Program-made: the position numbers and the translations under genes | Assembly (NCBI GenBank): GCA_018343915.1 | Contig: JABRWF010000007.1 | Span: 1,426,001 to 1,490,000 of the forward strand | DNA: 64,000 nucleotides | Direction: 5' to 3' | From: Agroathelia rolfsii | Lineage: Eukaryota; Basidiomycota; Agaricomycetes; Amylocorticiales; Amylocorticiaceae | Notes under the pieces: model-generated | The model's input: the letters and a program-made list of their open reading frames with translations, nothing else | What the model was told of the DNA's origin: nothing | Database searches by the model: none | In this document: in pieces, positions 23,229 to 33,350 of the stretch | Layout: each line of letters begins with the position of its first letter | Numbering within the stretch: position 1 is the stretch's first letter

Positions 23229-24576
23229 TGGAAGGCAGCAGTTATTTGGTTGGTGGAAAGAGCTACTAAACAAGTCTGTCAATCCAGGTTAGATGAGTAC
23301 GGCCCCAGTAAGCAGCAGATTCTTTAAATGTGGTGTAATGTTGGCAGGACCTTGCAGCGTTCAATTTGTCCAATTTGTTCAGAGCCTGTCCAGGGATTCC
23401 AACGTACCAGCGTAACTGGTATGGCGAAAGCGTGATGGTGACCCGTGACGAGCTTGTAACTTATATTACCACGTGTTATTTGAAACCGGAGTTGGGATGT
23501 GTATCCAATCTCGGCCCGATATCTTGTCCTGTCTATTACACCCAAGCTGTTTAGTGCATCCACTCGAAACAGGTCCAACACACTTGACCTATTTTGCTGA
23601 TGCAGTTACAGGACTCGTCACATGTATTAGCATCATTATAACCCTTGCTTGAGCACCCTCATGGAATCGCAGACCCTCTAAGCTCCTACTGTTTACAAGA
23701 CGCCTCGGACCCTCTCGATCTTCAGCTCCGTCATTGCCCACCTTGATTCCACATCACGGCGACGGAAAATGCGGGCATCTCGCCGATTAGACCGAATCCG
23801 ATGGCTTATCCAGCAGCGAGTCTTCATTTTCCTAAGTGATATGCACTCTGAGGCATCGAGTATTGGCAGCCTAATTAATGGCCAGTTTTAATACCTTCCA
23901 TAATTATACTATCGTAGATATAATGGGATTTTGTATAAGTGATTGACAATACCTAGACGTGCTATCGGTGCATATTAGCTGGTAGTTGGCGCGAGTTGCT
24001 ATCGGATAGGCCATTGCAAAGGCGACTACTACTGGCTGCCAGAACCGGCGGATTCTGGGATGGCTCCAGCACATTTATTGTTTAAATATTTAAGGGAAAA
24101 AGATATCAGATGCTTTCGATGTCGAATCAGCGTGTCGTTATGCAGAAGCATTATCTCCGCAGCATTAATATCATGCATTCACGTACTCATGTACTTGATG
24201 CAAAATGTAGTCAGGCAGCCATAAACGATGCCAAGTAGTAAGTGCCATTGTGGCACTGCTCAGGGTGATATACAAGTAGCCACTCCCTTTTTTGAACCTG
24301 AAGCATGAAGTTGTTGGCTGGGATACATGACATCTGTTTCAGTTATCGCCCAAGACTGTCGTAATCGGCAGAGCTGCTACTCTAATGTGGTCTGCGATGT
24401 CAATGCAGGACCGGTGATGTTGTCTCACAGCCTCGGCATCGGCAGGTTGCTATACCGGACCTGTTATAAGTGTCCATTCTCCATGATCGGCACGCTACCC
24501 ACTACTGCCCTTTACCGACCCGCACTCGCACCCTCGTCTGAGGCCAGCTCTCTCAATACACAACTACTAGAACACA
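23229..24576. other. 1.35 kb intergenic region between divergent genes
   Basis: It separates the CCCH gene (-) from the alpha/beta hydrolase gene (+). A CACGTG E-box is at 23470-23475. The sequence from about 23850 to 24250 is AT-rich. ORFs of 85-94 codons here have no recognisable product and carry no convincing splice context. No RNA gene was seen. Confidence 0.5.
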
Positions 24577-26340
24577 ATGGGATCAATTCTGAGTTTCCCG
24601 GGGCCTCCTGAAATCCACTATCCAGACTCACCTGTTTATTTCCCTGTACGCAAAACGAAAGAGTCAGAGGGCGAGGATGATATCAAACATGTGGGCCGAA
24701 CGTCCATACGAGATTTTGTCGAGACCAATTGCAAATCCCTCTTCTCAGTACAAAAATCACCATATTGGCTGCATAAGTATGCTTCATGTCTTAACTTATA
24801 AATTAAACAAGACCTTGGTGACACCCATGTAGTGGTCATTTACAGACAATATGGTGTGTGTTCGGGGATTTCTCCCAAATAGACAAAGTAGTCTATGAGA
24901 GGTATAGTGTTTCCATTTCCTTACTCGTACATATCCTAACTGAATCTTTTGTTCAGGAAATTAATTCGCCTGACGGACAGAGGGACTGTGTATGTTTGCT
25001 AGACCATAATGCATTAATGCTGATTACTCACTTCCCGCGAAGCGGTCTGGATTTCACACCACCCTTGATGCACTCGCAGGATCTACCGGAAGACACGCCT
25101 ATTGTGGTCGTATTGCACGGGTTAACTGGAGGTTAATATTTCTTTCACTCAGGAACGTTAAAACATGACAATAACACGCGGATCAGGTTCATATGAATCA
25201 TACGTGCGATCCATCTTGGCTCCAGCCTGCGCCCCCGTTTCAGAGGGTGGTTTGGGTTACCGAGGTGTCGTTGTGAATTTCCGAGGATGTGAGTTTCACG
25301 CTTCTCCAGACCGCGAATCTGTCTTGTCAACTAATGGGTGCATAGGTGCTGGCGTGCCCGTAACGAGCGGACAACTTTACTCTGCTGGCCAGTCGGACGA
25401 CCTACGACAAGCTCTTATCTACATCGCACACCGTTTCCCCAAGGCACCACTGCTTGGCCTTGGTTTTTCCTTGGGTGCTAATGTTCTTGTCAAATACCTC
25501 GAAGAAGAGGGCACCCGGAGTCGACTACGCACTGCATGCGCCGTTGGATGTGTAAGTTACTTTGCGCTTCTTTCTGTCGGTTCGATGGGGGTTTTCATAC
25601 GACAATTGCCAGCCATGGGACTTGAATGCGAACAACGTTGCGTAAGGATGACTTTCTCCAAATAGGCATATCACCTTGTCTAATTAAAGTCTAGGCTCAA
25701 CCAACACTTCTTCTACCGAGAGACCTACTCAAAGGCCATGGGTAACAACCTGTGCAACCTTGTCAAGGCTAACATCGAAACTTTAAGCAAATTTTCCGAG
25801 CATGATTGCTCCCGTCAGGTCGTGGAAACCTTGGCGCTGAAGAACCCTACACTGGTGAAATTTGACAACACTTGGACCCGGTACTTGGGTGGTCCTCATG
25901 CTCCCCATGGTCCATTCCCATTCGCGTCGGCAGAAGACTATTACACTTGGGCGTCTACTCACGAGCGCGTTAGGGGTGTTGGTGTCCCACTCCTAGCCAT
26001 TAACGCTGCCGACGACCCAATCGTTCAGGCGGTGCCCATGGATGCCCAAGGCAATGGGTATTGTGCCATGGCTTTGACTGCACAAGGTGGTCACTTAGGT
26101 TGGTTCGAGTACGACGAAAAGGGTGTGCTTCGACGCTGGGTTAGGAAGCCTGTGCTCGAGTGGCTGAAGGCTTCCGTGGAGGTCTTGGTCGCAGAGAATC
26201 AGGGGCGTGAGATCATAGAAGTAGACGGCTTTTTGAAGGAAGCTGGAGAGACATGGGCGCACCTGGGTTGCTACGAGCTCGACGGGGGTGGGATCATCCA
26301 GGGCACGGACGGCGAGGGACTGGGTCTACAGGGTCTCTAG
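24577..26340 (+). CDS. alpha/beta hydrolase of the Eht1/Eeb1/YMR210W (ABHD1/3-like) family
   Basis: The gene starts MGSILSFPGPPEI and ends EGLGLQGL. Spliced motifs in order are NGHLQTIW (family signature), VVLHGLTGGS (oxyanion loop), VVNFRGCAG, GFSLGANVL with the nucleophile Ser in G-x-S-x-G, INAADDPIV with the acid Asp, and AQGGHLGWFE with the catalytic His, so the triad is complete. Members are medium-chain acyltransferases/esterases or monoacylglycerol lipases at the lipid droplet, ER or mitochondrial membrane. Which activity applies cannot be read from the sequence. The protein has about 470 residues and at least six exons. An intron starting near 25548 (GTAAGT) must be removed to join AVGC to the LNQHFFYRETYSKAM exon. 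The gene is convergent with GIR2, the stops being only 63 bases apart. Confidence 0.9.
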
Positions 26341-26402
26341 TCGGTTGTACATTCGTTTTGTATTCGTACTACATTTGTGGTTTTTTAGATGGCGTTTAGA
26401 AG

Positions 26403-27457
26403 TTAATCACTATCACTGAATGTAACATGCTCCTCTTCTTCTTCCTCATGCCTATCTGTGCGGTCGTATTGACTGAAGTCAACAGATACACCACCTTCCT
26501 CCTCCTCAGCCTCATCTTCGAGGTTATGGTGACGCTCAAACAGTTGACGACCTATTAAGTATTTGCATCAAATGATGACACCGATGTGCAGGAGCATGAA
26601 CCACAAACCTGAGACCCGAGTTGCGATTCTCTTATATTCTTCACGTTCTTTTGGTGTCATAGCCTTCAACTTCTCATCTTCCTCTCGTTTACGAATGGTT
26701 GCCATTTCGGCGTCAAATTTGATCTTCCAAGCGCGGAATGACTCTGGAGTAACAGGTGTCCCGCGAGTTCGTGCTTCCTCCTCCTGATAACCTTGTCAAA
26801 GAAAGTGTAATAAAATACTAAGGAAGCATCGTCACCTCTAGAGCACGTCTTTCTTTTTCGGCTTCTTCTTTCCTCTTCCTTTCTGCTCTTTGTTGGACAA
26901 GTTCTATTAGTTGCTCCCTGAGATAAGAAACCAGTGTAAATGTCATAGCCATGCCAAGATTTTCCTCGCCCTGAAATATGCGAGATCAGTTGACAATCTC
27001 TGAGATGATGATCCACCGTACCGTCTTTTGAAGATCGCCCAAAAGCTTCCTTTCCTCTCCGTCTTCCAAGTCGCCCACGATGGCTTCAATCTTGAGCTCG
27101 GGTAAAACGTCGGGATACTCATCTGGATAATGAACAGCCAGTTGCAGTTTCACTGAACAAATTGTCAGAAAATCGTGCATTGTATCCAAATGTACCGGGA
27201 AGAGCTCCTACATTCATCCAGACCATCGATGATCGTTTCTGGTTCGACATCAATTTGGATCTCCCTTTCAGAGATTTCTTGTCATCAGTCCTCAGCAAGA
27301 CGTCATTTCATATTAATAAGAGCCGGTAACGAACTTGCAATCTCATCAGGATATATTGATTCTAGAACCTGCCATACATATGGTTTCAGCAGCATGAAAC
27401 GACGATCCTATGAGTGCTCACTTCAAATTCCTCGAGCAAAACCTCATCAGAGGACAT
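26403..27457 (-). CDS. GIR2: RWD-domain protein Gir2 (RWDD1), Gcn1/Rbg2 partner
   Basis: The gene starts at ATG 27457 (MSSDEVLLEEFEVLESIYP). The RWD domain follows, with the EVLESIYPDE and VHYPDEYPDVLPEL (YPxxxP) hallmarks. A long charged helix (QRAERKEEEAEKERRALE) follows, then TPVTPESFRAWKIKFDAEM and KLKAMTPKEREEYKR, both typical of RWDD1/Gir2. The tail is acidic (EDEAEEEEGG, HEEEEEEHVTFSDSD). In yeast Gir2 binds Gcn1 through its RWD domain and the GTPase Rbg2, tempering Gcn2 activation. This is family knowledge. About seven small exons are present. The start lies 146 bases from that of the mitochondrial ribosomal gene on the other strand, so the two probably share a bidirectional promoter. 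Confidence 0.9.
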
Positions 27458-27603
27458 ATTAATATGGCAGTGTATGCTATGAGTTGTTAGAACTCCGACC
27501 ACATGTCTTCATTCAGCGGACCCTCGGAAGTATAGACATCTCGGCCAACATTCTTTCAACTCCAAGTCCTGAGTCGGCGTAGCCTGCAAGCTTGAAGTTA
27601 ACC

Positions 27604-28224
27604 ATGTCGGCTCTCCTTCAACGTCTGACTACGCCCGCACGGCTGGTGACACACCACAACTGCAAATGGTTCTCTGTCTTCTCTCAGTTGCGCAGTAATG
27701 GCAATCCTCTCGAGCAAGCACCCCATAAACCTCAGGACTCTGGATGGCTCACATTCTCCTCAATCCTCAATGATGCAGACAAGACAACTGGATTATCAGG
27801 GCAGGATAATTTACCGCCTGCGGAATACTGGGCCAAACGATCTGAGAACCTTCTCAAAACACTGCCTCCACCACAATCCATGTTGACAGGCAAGCTTTAT
27901 GGGTCTGGGCTCCTATAGCATTATTAACTCATTAAAATTATAGGCAGGACGGTTGCGTGCATAGACGGCAACGTTGGTCAGGCTTATTCCAAGCTCACAG
28001 CTAGAAACACTAGGAATAGGGTTTACCAAGAGTGGCGTGCGCAACAGAGGCACACACGACGCGGAGAGGCACGCCGGCAACTGGAAAGTCAGAGGTGGAG
28101 GAGACTGTTTGGACATGAGGTGAGTTGGCTGCGTATGCGGACGAAGAACATGTGTCTAATCATGGAACAGGTCAGGAAAAAGGTCCAGGTTGTTGATGCC
28201 ATCCGCCGCCGTCGCAGTTCATGA
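27604..28224 (+). CDS. MRP21: mitochondrial small-subunit ribosomal protein bS21m
   Basis: Three exons (27604-27889, 27944-28119, 28171-28224) give about 171 residues. The N-terminus (MSALLQRLTTPARLV) is basic, Ser/Thr-containing and free of acidic residues, as in a mitochondrial targeting peptide. The C-terminal 70 residues have the bS21 plan: GRTVACIDGNVGQAYSKL, NRVYQEWRAQQRHTRRGE and a strongly basic helix RRQLESQRWRRLFGHEVRKK ending RRRRSS. The first intron reads as GC-AG (donor CAG|GCAAGC, acceptor TATAG), and only this junction restores TGRTVA. An alternative start 12 bases upstream (27592) uses TTG and is not favoured. The S21 assignment rests on layout and basic motif rather than a long exact match. 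Confidence 0.7.
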
Positions 28225-28591
28225 CGGCCGTCGACATTTGCCCGAGCTATTCTTCTCCAGTTCCAGTATATCGTATACTCCAGGACACATTGACCATGCT
28301 CTGAAACGTCAAAAGCGCCACGAAGCTTTTAGCTTGGGTGTCGCAATAACTAGAATATATGTGAATTCATGGCCTGGTAGTCCTTTTAATTATTGTTATT
28401 CCCGCTCTTTCCTCATCTTGTTCGGAGATCCTCAAGAAGATATAATTACTATCACGCTTCCAAGAGCGTGAACTACTACACATACTGTGTTTAATTTGTA
28501 GCAATCGATGCTCGCCCGACCACGTCTCTTCTAAACCCATCGGGCTCCATTTCTGATTAGCCTTTGCGGACATCAACACGAGAGATGCACG
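28225..28591. other. intergenic region, 3' side of MRP21
   Basis: Probable 3' untranslated region and spacer. The ORFs on either strand show no family resemblance. Confidence 0.45.
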
Positions 28592-28762
28592 ATGTTTCGC
28601 CTCATGGGACGCTTTTTTGCGCAAAACGGGCACGGGCTGCTGTCTCCGGGGTACATGAGTTCTCCAGACCGCTTCCCTCGATTTACATTTCTAGAACGGC
28701 TCCACACGGCTTTGCCATCGTCGTCTCCGAAGGACAAAAATGGCTTCTCTTACTGTCTATAA
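28592..28762 (+). CDS. candidate small ORF, 56 residues, possibly mitochondrial
   Basis: A single uninterrupted frame starts MFRLMGRFFAQNGHGLL and continues SPDRFPRFTFLERLHTALP to TAA at 28760-28762. The start resembles a short mitochondrial presequence (Phe, Arg, no acidic residues in the first 25). The middle FPRFTFLERL looks like a conserved block. There is no known family I can name, and no TATA or splice evidence. It could be a real short protein, a first exon, or chance; an overlapping frame from about 28583 is also open. Confidence 0.3.
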   Translation: MFRLMGRFFAQNGHGLLSPGYMSSPDRFPRFTFLERLHTALPSSSPKDKNGFSYCL

Positions 28763-29085
28763 CGTGCCGCAATATGTCCTGGCTCGAAATTCAATTATAG
28801 CTGACTTTTTTTTACCCAAGTAAGCTATTGAGTTGGTATGTAATAAAGAAAGCGTCTGGCGTTAATGAGTAACAGTGATCGGCCTTTTGATGTGTTTAGA
28901 TATTAACATGCTTCATCCGTCTTTACATCTGCGCCAAATGTTGTAAGCTGTGTTCATAGTGCCACCAAACGTGTATTCAGGATGGCTAGAAGATGTTGAA
29001 AATCTGTTGACTATATAAACTCAGGACAATTTCGCCCAAGGTTCTCCCCAAGCCCACCAGTGCCAGCCTCTTCAAGTCAAAGAAA
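28763..29085. other. intergenic region with TATA box at 29012
   Basis: An AT-rich spacer. The only feature seen is a TATA-like TATATAAA 67-74 bases upstream of the cysteine-rich mini-gene ATG. Confidence 0.5.
29012..29019 (+). promoter_or_regulatory. TATA box of the cysteine-rich small gene
   Basis: TATATAAA lies 67 bases before the ATG at 29086. The sequence between them (CCAAGGTTCTCCCC, CCACCAGTGCC) resembles a pyrimidine/purine-mixed 5' leader typical of expressed fungal genes. Confidence 0.5.
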
Positions 29086-29544
29086 ATGTGCTACAACGTT
29101 CGTCTTGTCTCGTCTTGGTCTACACGATACCCCATCCTGACCACTTCGATAGATCATTGACGGACGCCATCACATTTTGTGTGGACATTTCGTGTCCATG
29201 GCCACTCAGAAGAACGACTGTAAACAAATGAACTGCGTATTTAGTAGCCGGCATGTGCATCCAAATGGTAATATTTCTGACGTCATCTAGCGTGGGTTCC
29301 AGTTGCTGACTGGATATGTGTCATGCGATAGGTTGTGCATCCCGGGCCGGCTGCATACGTCTCATGGGCTCCCCCGTAAACAATGCCATAAGAGTCAGGT
29401 AGATGTGATGGCTTATCTCCTACTTACAGTATGTAGGGCTGACTTGGTATGTTATACAGCAATACCGAATGCCCCGGGTGCATTAGACGAGCTAGAGAGG
29501 GCGTCCTCGGTCTCCCAGATTACCACGCCAGCACGCCCTGCTGA
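29086..29544 (+). CDS. small cysteine-rich protein, four exons, CGH / DC / RH / CPxC pattern
   Basis: Exons 29086-29097, 29153-29267, 29332-29398 and 29460-29544 join into 279 bases, exactly 92 codons plus stop. The introns are 55, 64 and 61 bases with good donors and acceptors; the last two have CTGAC branch sites. The product has Cys at 2, 14, 27, 32, 44, 50, 69, 72 and 92 with C-G-H at 14-16, R-H at 37-38 and C-P-x-C at 69-72. This spacing (CGH, DCxxxxC, RHxxxxxC, CxxxxxC, CPxC) suggests a small zinc-binding fold. From memory it resembles short agaricomycete proteins beginning MC with a CGH-DC-CPxC layout. There is no signal peptide, so it is probably cytoplasmic or nuclear. The function is unknown. 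No single ORF of 60 codons covers it, because its exons are so short. Confidence 0.6.
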
Positions 29545-29872
29545 GCGATGACGTGACTTCCACCAGAGAGTGTCATCACCATCTTCACCATGCTTGTCGC
29601 GTAGTACATGTGCTGGACTGACATACAGTAATCTATACCTATTTATCTACATGTACTATAGCAGTGACCTTCTATTTATGTTGAATGCATTCGCACGTTG
29701 TAATATACCGAATCGATGACCTGATGTGCATCACGTCACGTCGTTACAGGGCGTATACCCAAAGAGGCAGCAAGTTCACATCATTGTCGCGATGCTGATT
29801 CAGCCCCTGACATGACAAGAGCAATAAAAGCAGGTCCTGGCTGCCTATAAAAGCCCAGTTTTCATCTTGTCG
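29545..29872. other. intergenic region, promoter of pirin gene
   Basis: It contains CRE-like half sites (ATCACGTCACGTCG around 29732-29745) and a TATAAAAG box near its end. No ORF here looks coding. Confidence 0.5.
29846..29853 (+). promoter_or_regulatory. TATA box upstream of the pirin gene
   Basis: TATAAAAG ends 19 bases before the upstream ATG (29873) and lies 167 bases before the downstream in-frame ATG (30020). A TATA-driven start 30-120 bases downstream could therefore exclude the first ATG. This bears on which protein is made. Confidence 0.5.
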
Positions 29873-31435
29873 ATGTTCTATAGAGCATCACTTTTACTTG
29901 CAATTACTGCAGCAGCTATAGCTTTGTACCTTGGATCAATTGCTTTCCAGAATCCTTCGCAGGGCAACAACCCCAATACCACAAACTTGAATATCAATAC
30001 TACAATTAGTACAACAAGCATGTCTGCTGCTCAAGTACTATCTCGTAGCGTTATCAAGAAGGTCTTGGCCATGGAGGTTGAAGAGGTAGGCACATGCATT
30101 CAGATTTCTCTACATTCTCTAACTCAATACACAATTATAACAGGGTGTGGGAGCCCGTGTACGCCGTTCAATCGGTTCTATGAGTCTTCGTAATGTTACG
30201 CCTTTCTTGATGTTGGATCACTTCTCTATCTCTGAGGGCGCTGTATGTTTTCTCTCGATGTTTCTGTCCTGTTCTTTGTTGCTTAGATGTGTATATCACT
30301 CCAGGGCTTCCCAGACCACCCTCATCGGGGCCAGGCCACGGTTACCTACATGCTTGAGGGGTCAGCCGCGTTGTTACGATGCCATTTCCTACATTCGCTG
30401 ACTTAGTATTCTTTAGATCAAGCCGACATGAGGATTCCGCCGGTCACAAAGGCACGATCAAAGCCGGAGGCGTACAATGGATGTGTGCTGTAAGCCTGCA
30501 TTCGACCTCGTTTTTATATAGATGCTGATGAAATTCGTCTCATAGGGTCGCGGAATCATCCACGCTGAGATGCCTGTTCATGGACCAGGCATCCCTGATC
30601 CTCGTGGACTGCAGCTTTGGGTCGATCTTCCCAAGGAGGTGAGCAATTAGATTCTATAACTGACCAAATGAAACAATCAAATTTACTCTCAAACAGTACA
30701 AGATGGTCGAGCCCACTTATCAAGAATTGGATCCCGACCAGTAAGTCTGTTCGGCGGAAGCGTTTCCTGTTATGTGATACTGAATGTTCACAGGATCCCT
30801 GAAGCTTTCCCTGAAGGTCAGGAAGGGCCGGTCAAGATTCGCGTTATTAGTGGCAAGAGCCATGGTGTTGAGTCACCCGTTAGGCCTCTCGGAGGTTGCT
30901 GGTACTTCCATATCACCTTCAAGAGCAAGGGCCAAGTATTTCAGGAAATACGTGCGTAACTTGGACCACACCTTCAAGCATTTAAATTGACATATACTTC
31001 AATTAGCCGCTGGATGGACAGCATTCCTATACAGTGAGTCCTTTTTGGGCGGCTTTTTTCAAATGATTTTGCATGGCTCATTTATCCCCTCTACCAGTCT
31101 TCAAGGGATCTGTAAAAATAGGCTCCTCACCTGCCGCACATGAGACATACAACACTGTTGTATTGTCCGCAGAAGACGGCGAGAACGGCGTTCTTCTTTC
31201 TACTGATGGAGAGGCAGAGCTGATGTTGGCAGCTGCCGAGCCACTGGACCAGACTATTGTTCAGTATGGTCCTTTCGTTATGACGAGCCGGGAAGAGATT
31301 CAGCAAACTTTGATTGACTGTGAGTGGGAAGTTTAGCGCACTCATGATGTGAATGACACTCATTTTATATCAGATCAATTGGGCAGAAACGGTTTTGAGA
31401 AAGCACACAAGTGGAAGAGTATCATCGGAAACTAA
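29873..31435 (+). CDS. pirin-family bicupin protein with N-terminal hydrophobic extension
   Basis: About eight exons encode a complete pirin. It has VGARVRRSIGS, LRNVTPFLMLDHFS, GFPDHPHRGQATVTYMLEG (two His metal ligands), the RHEDSAGHKGTI...GGVQWM block and GIIHAEMP (third His and Glu). The second cupin follows: LGGCWYFHITFKSKG, FLYIFKGSVKIG and PLDQTIVQYGPFVM. The end is KWKSIIGN. Pirins are Fe(II) proteins, some with quercetin 2,3-dioxygenase activity, others transcription cofactors. The ATG at 29873 adds about 50 residues: a membrane-spanning stretch (ASLLLAITAAAIALYLGSIAF) and an Asn/Thr-rich part with N-glycosylation-like NTT. A second ATG at 30020 (MSAAQVLSRSVIKKVL) gives a conventional cytosolic/nuclear protein. 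The boundary could be either start. Confidence 0.9.
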
Positions 31436-31556
31436 TAAAAACCACACGATATCTTTTTTTATACATTTAAATCAAAAGGAGCGATGCCTAATGTATCTGT
31501 TAGTTCAAATGGTCTGTAGATATAGGCCGACGTAATAAAATGTTCTCCGGAATACA

Positions 31557-33130
31557 CTACTTTTTCTTCTTACGCTTCTCCTGTGTGTCGCTTTCTGCAT
31601 CATCATCGTCATCAACATTTTCTAGTTGCTCCCAAATCTTATCACCATTTTCGTCTTCTTCATCCACGGCGTCGGTGCCTTGGGCTACAGTGGCATCCGT
31701 ACCGTCCCAAACAATGGCGGTAGGCATTCCCTGAACATAAATCCGTTCGAGTACTGAGCCCTTTTGATCCAGATTTGAACCTGCTACTGGGGGTGGTGGG
31801 AAGGTACTATGGATTCTGACAAGGCGATCCAGCGAGGTTGATAGCATTATAGAAGGGGATAGTGCGATGGAATTAATTGCTCCAGAAATACCTATTGGGA
31901 AAGAAGAGATCTTAAGTGATGAGTCTCCAGTAGTTGAGGTTGGTCAAGACAAACCCTTGTATGAATACGTAACACGCCCGTTCCTTAGGTCAAGGGCGAA
32001 TAGATTGCAGCCGTTGTCGGCCACGAATAACTCACTATGGAGCCGAAGAGCCATTAAATAAAATAAAATAACGATTGATTATATGCTTACTGTTCAGTAA
32101 ACCCTGTTTCAACAAGTTTCACACCACCTATTTTACCTATATTATTCCAAACAGCTACCGGCCGCCGCGCAGCACGGGTGTCGTATCGGCGTACGTCGCC
32201 CAAAGCGGTTCCTACGGCTATGTGTGCGGCGCCTCCTTGGTTTTGAGAGCCCTTGGAGTGTATATACGAAAGGGAGGTTATGTTTACTGGCTGACGCAAG
32301 CCCAGATTATCGTTTGGTATCTGTAGGCAAATCCAATAACTCAGCCTCACGTTTTAATTTGCACCAAGAACAAGCGTACATTTCTTGCTCTCCAGATTTC
32401 TCCTGGTAAAAGCGGTTCATTGCGCTTTCGTTTTCCCTTTGCGGTTACGTTGATAGTCTCATTTGTTGGAGGCGGTTGGGAAAATGCGCGGCCAACATCC
32501 CAAAGCGATAGTTCCACTTCGTGGCCAGCATATGCGAATGTGTCGTGCCCTGACGGAGAGAGTCGCCAATCATTGAGTCTCATTGGTAATGATGATGTGT
32601 GCGTCTCGGATAGAGTAAACGAAGTTTCAGTGTCAAAAGATGAAGGCATGATTTTAGAAAGTCGCAAAGCGCCATTAGATGTACAAGAAAAGATCTCTCT
32701 AAAAACCAATGCATGAGCGTTTTTAGCGAGGACAGTATTGACAACTTACGATTCACGTATGCTGAGTCCAACAAATCTTGATTCGGCTTTCATGCGGGTC
32801 TCCTTCCATTCCAATACTGGCTGAAAGGGGCTTTCATCGCCTTCGTTAATCCTGAACACACTTGTAGAACCATCTTTATAGGCTGCAGTGACCTATGTGC
32901 ATTATTTCTGAGCATTAGGCACGAGATAATATAGACTGGCATTTACCCACAAGTCCTTTGTTTACCGCAAGCTTCTGAATAGGAATGGTCCTTCCTGAGC
33001 TGGGACCATCTAGTAAAATCTTTGGAGGCTCATTTTCGGGTTTATTTTCGGACGCTTTGCTGGATTTTGCAGAGTTAGGAGCATAAGATATTGATTTGAT
33101 AGACCCAAGTTCGTCGCTAAGCAAGAACAT
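31557..33130 (-). CDS. NSA1: ribosome biogenesis WD40 protein Nsa1 (WDR74)
   Basis: The gene starts at ATG 33130 (MFLLSDELGSIKSI) and ends in a Lys-rich QEKRKKKK with the stop at 31557. Six or seven small exons encode a beta-propeller. Hallmarks are YAPNSAKSSK, KDGSTSVFRI, NDWRLSPSG, FAYAGHEVELSLWDV and the WDR74/Nsa1 block KRKRNEPLLPGEIWRARN, then WDGTDATVAQ and an acidic stretch before the basic tail. Nsa1 is part of early pre-60S particles with Rpf1, Mak16, Rrp1 and Nsa1-associated Rix7. A nucleolar site fits the Lys-rich end. The gene is divergent from RMD5 across a 220-base spacer that carries GGCCACCACGGCCACC repeats. Confidence 0.88.
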
Positions 33131-33350
33131 GTTTTTATTATTATCGATCAGCAGTCAAGCTGAAAGCACGTAACAGGCCACTGGTAGATGTTAGAGTGAT
33201 GGTATAGTATAGAGCTAGTCGTTCATCATGCACCTGAATTGTTGTGTCATCAGCATTACGTGATGCACATGCTGGCCACCACGGCCACCACCACGGCCAC
33301 CTTCCCCTCACGCTACACCTCTCATCTCCGGATTTCTGTGAGTCAACATC

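Noticed and set aside
24327..24611. 94-codon ORF just upstream of the hydrolase gene
   Set aside because: It overlaps the promoter and the first codons of the hydrolase in another frame, and has no family resemblance.
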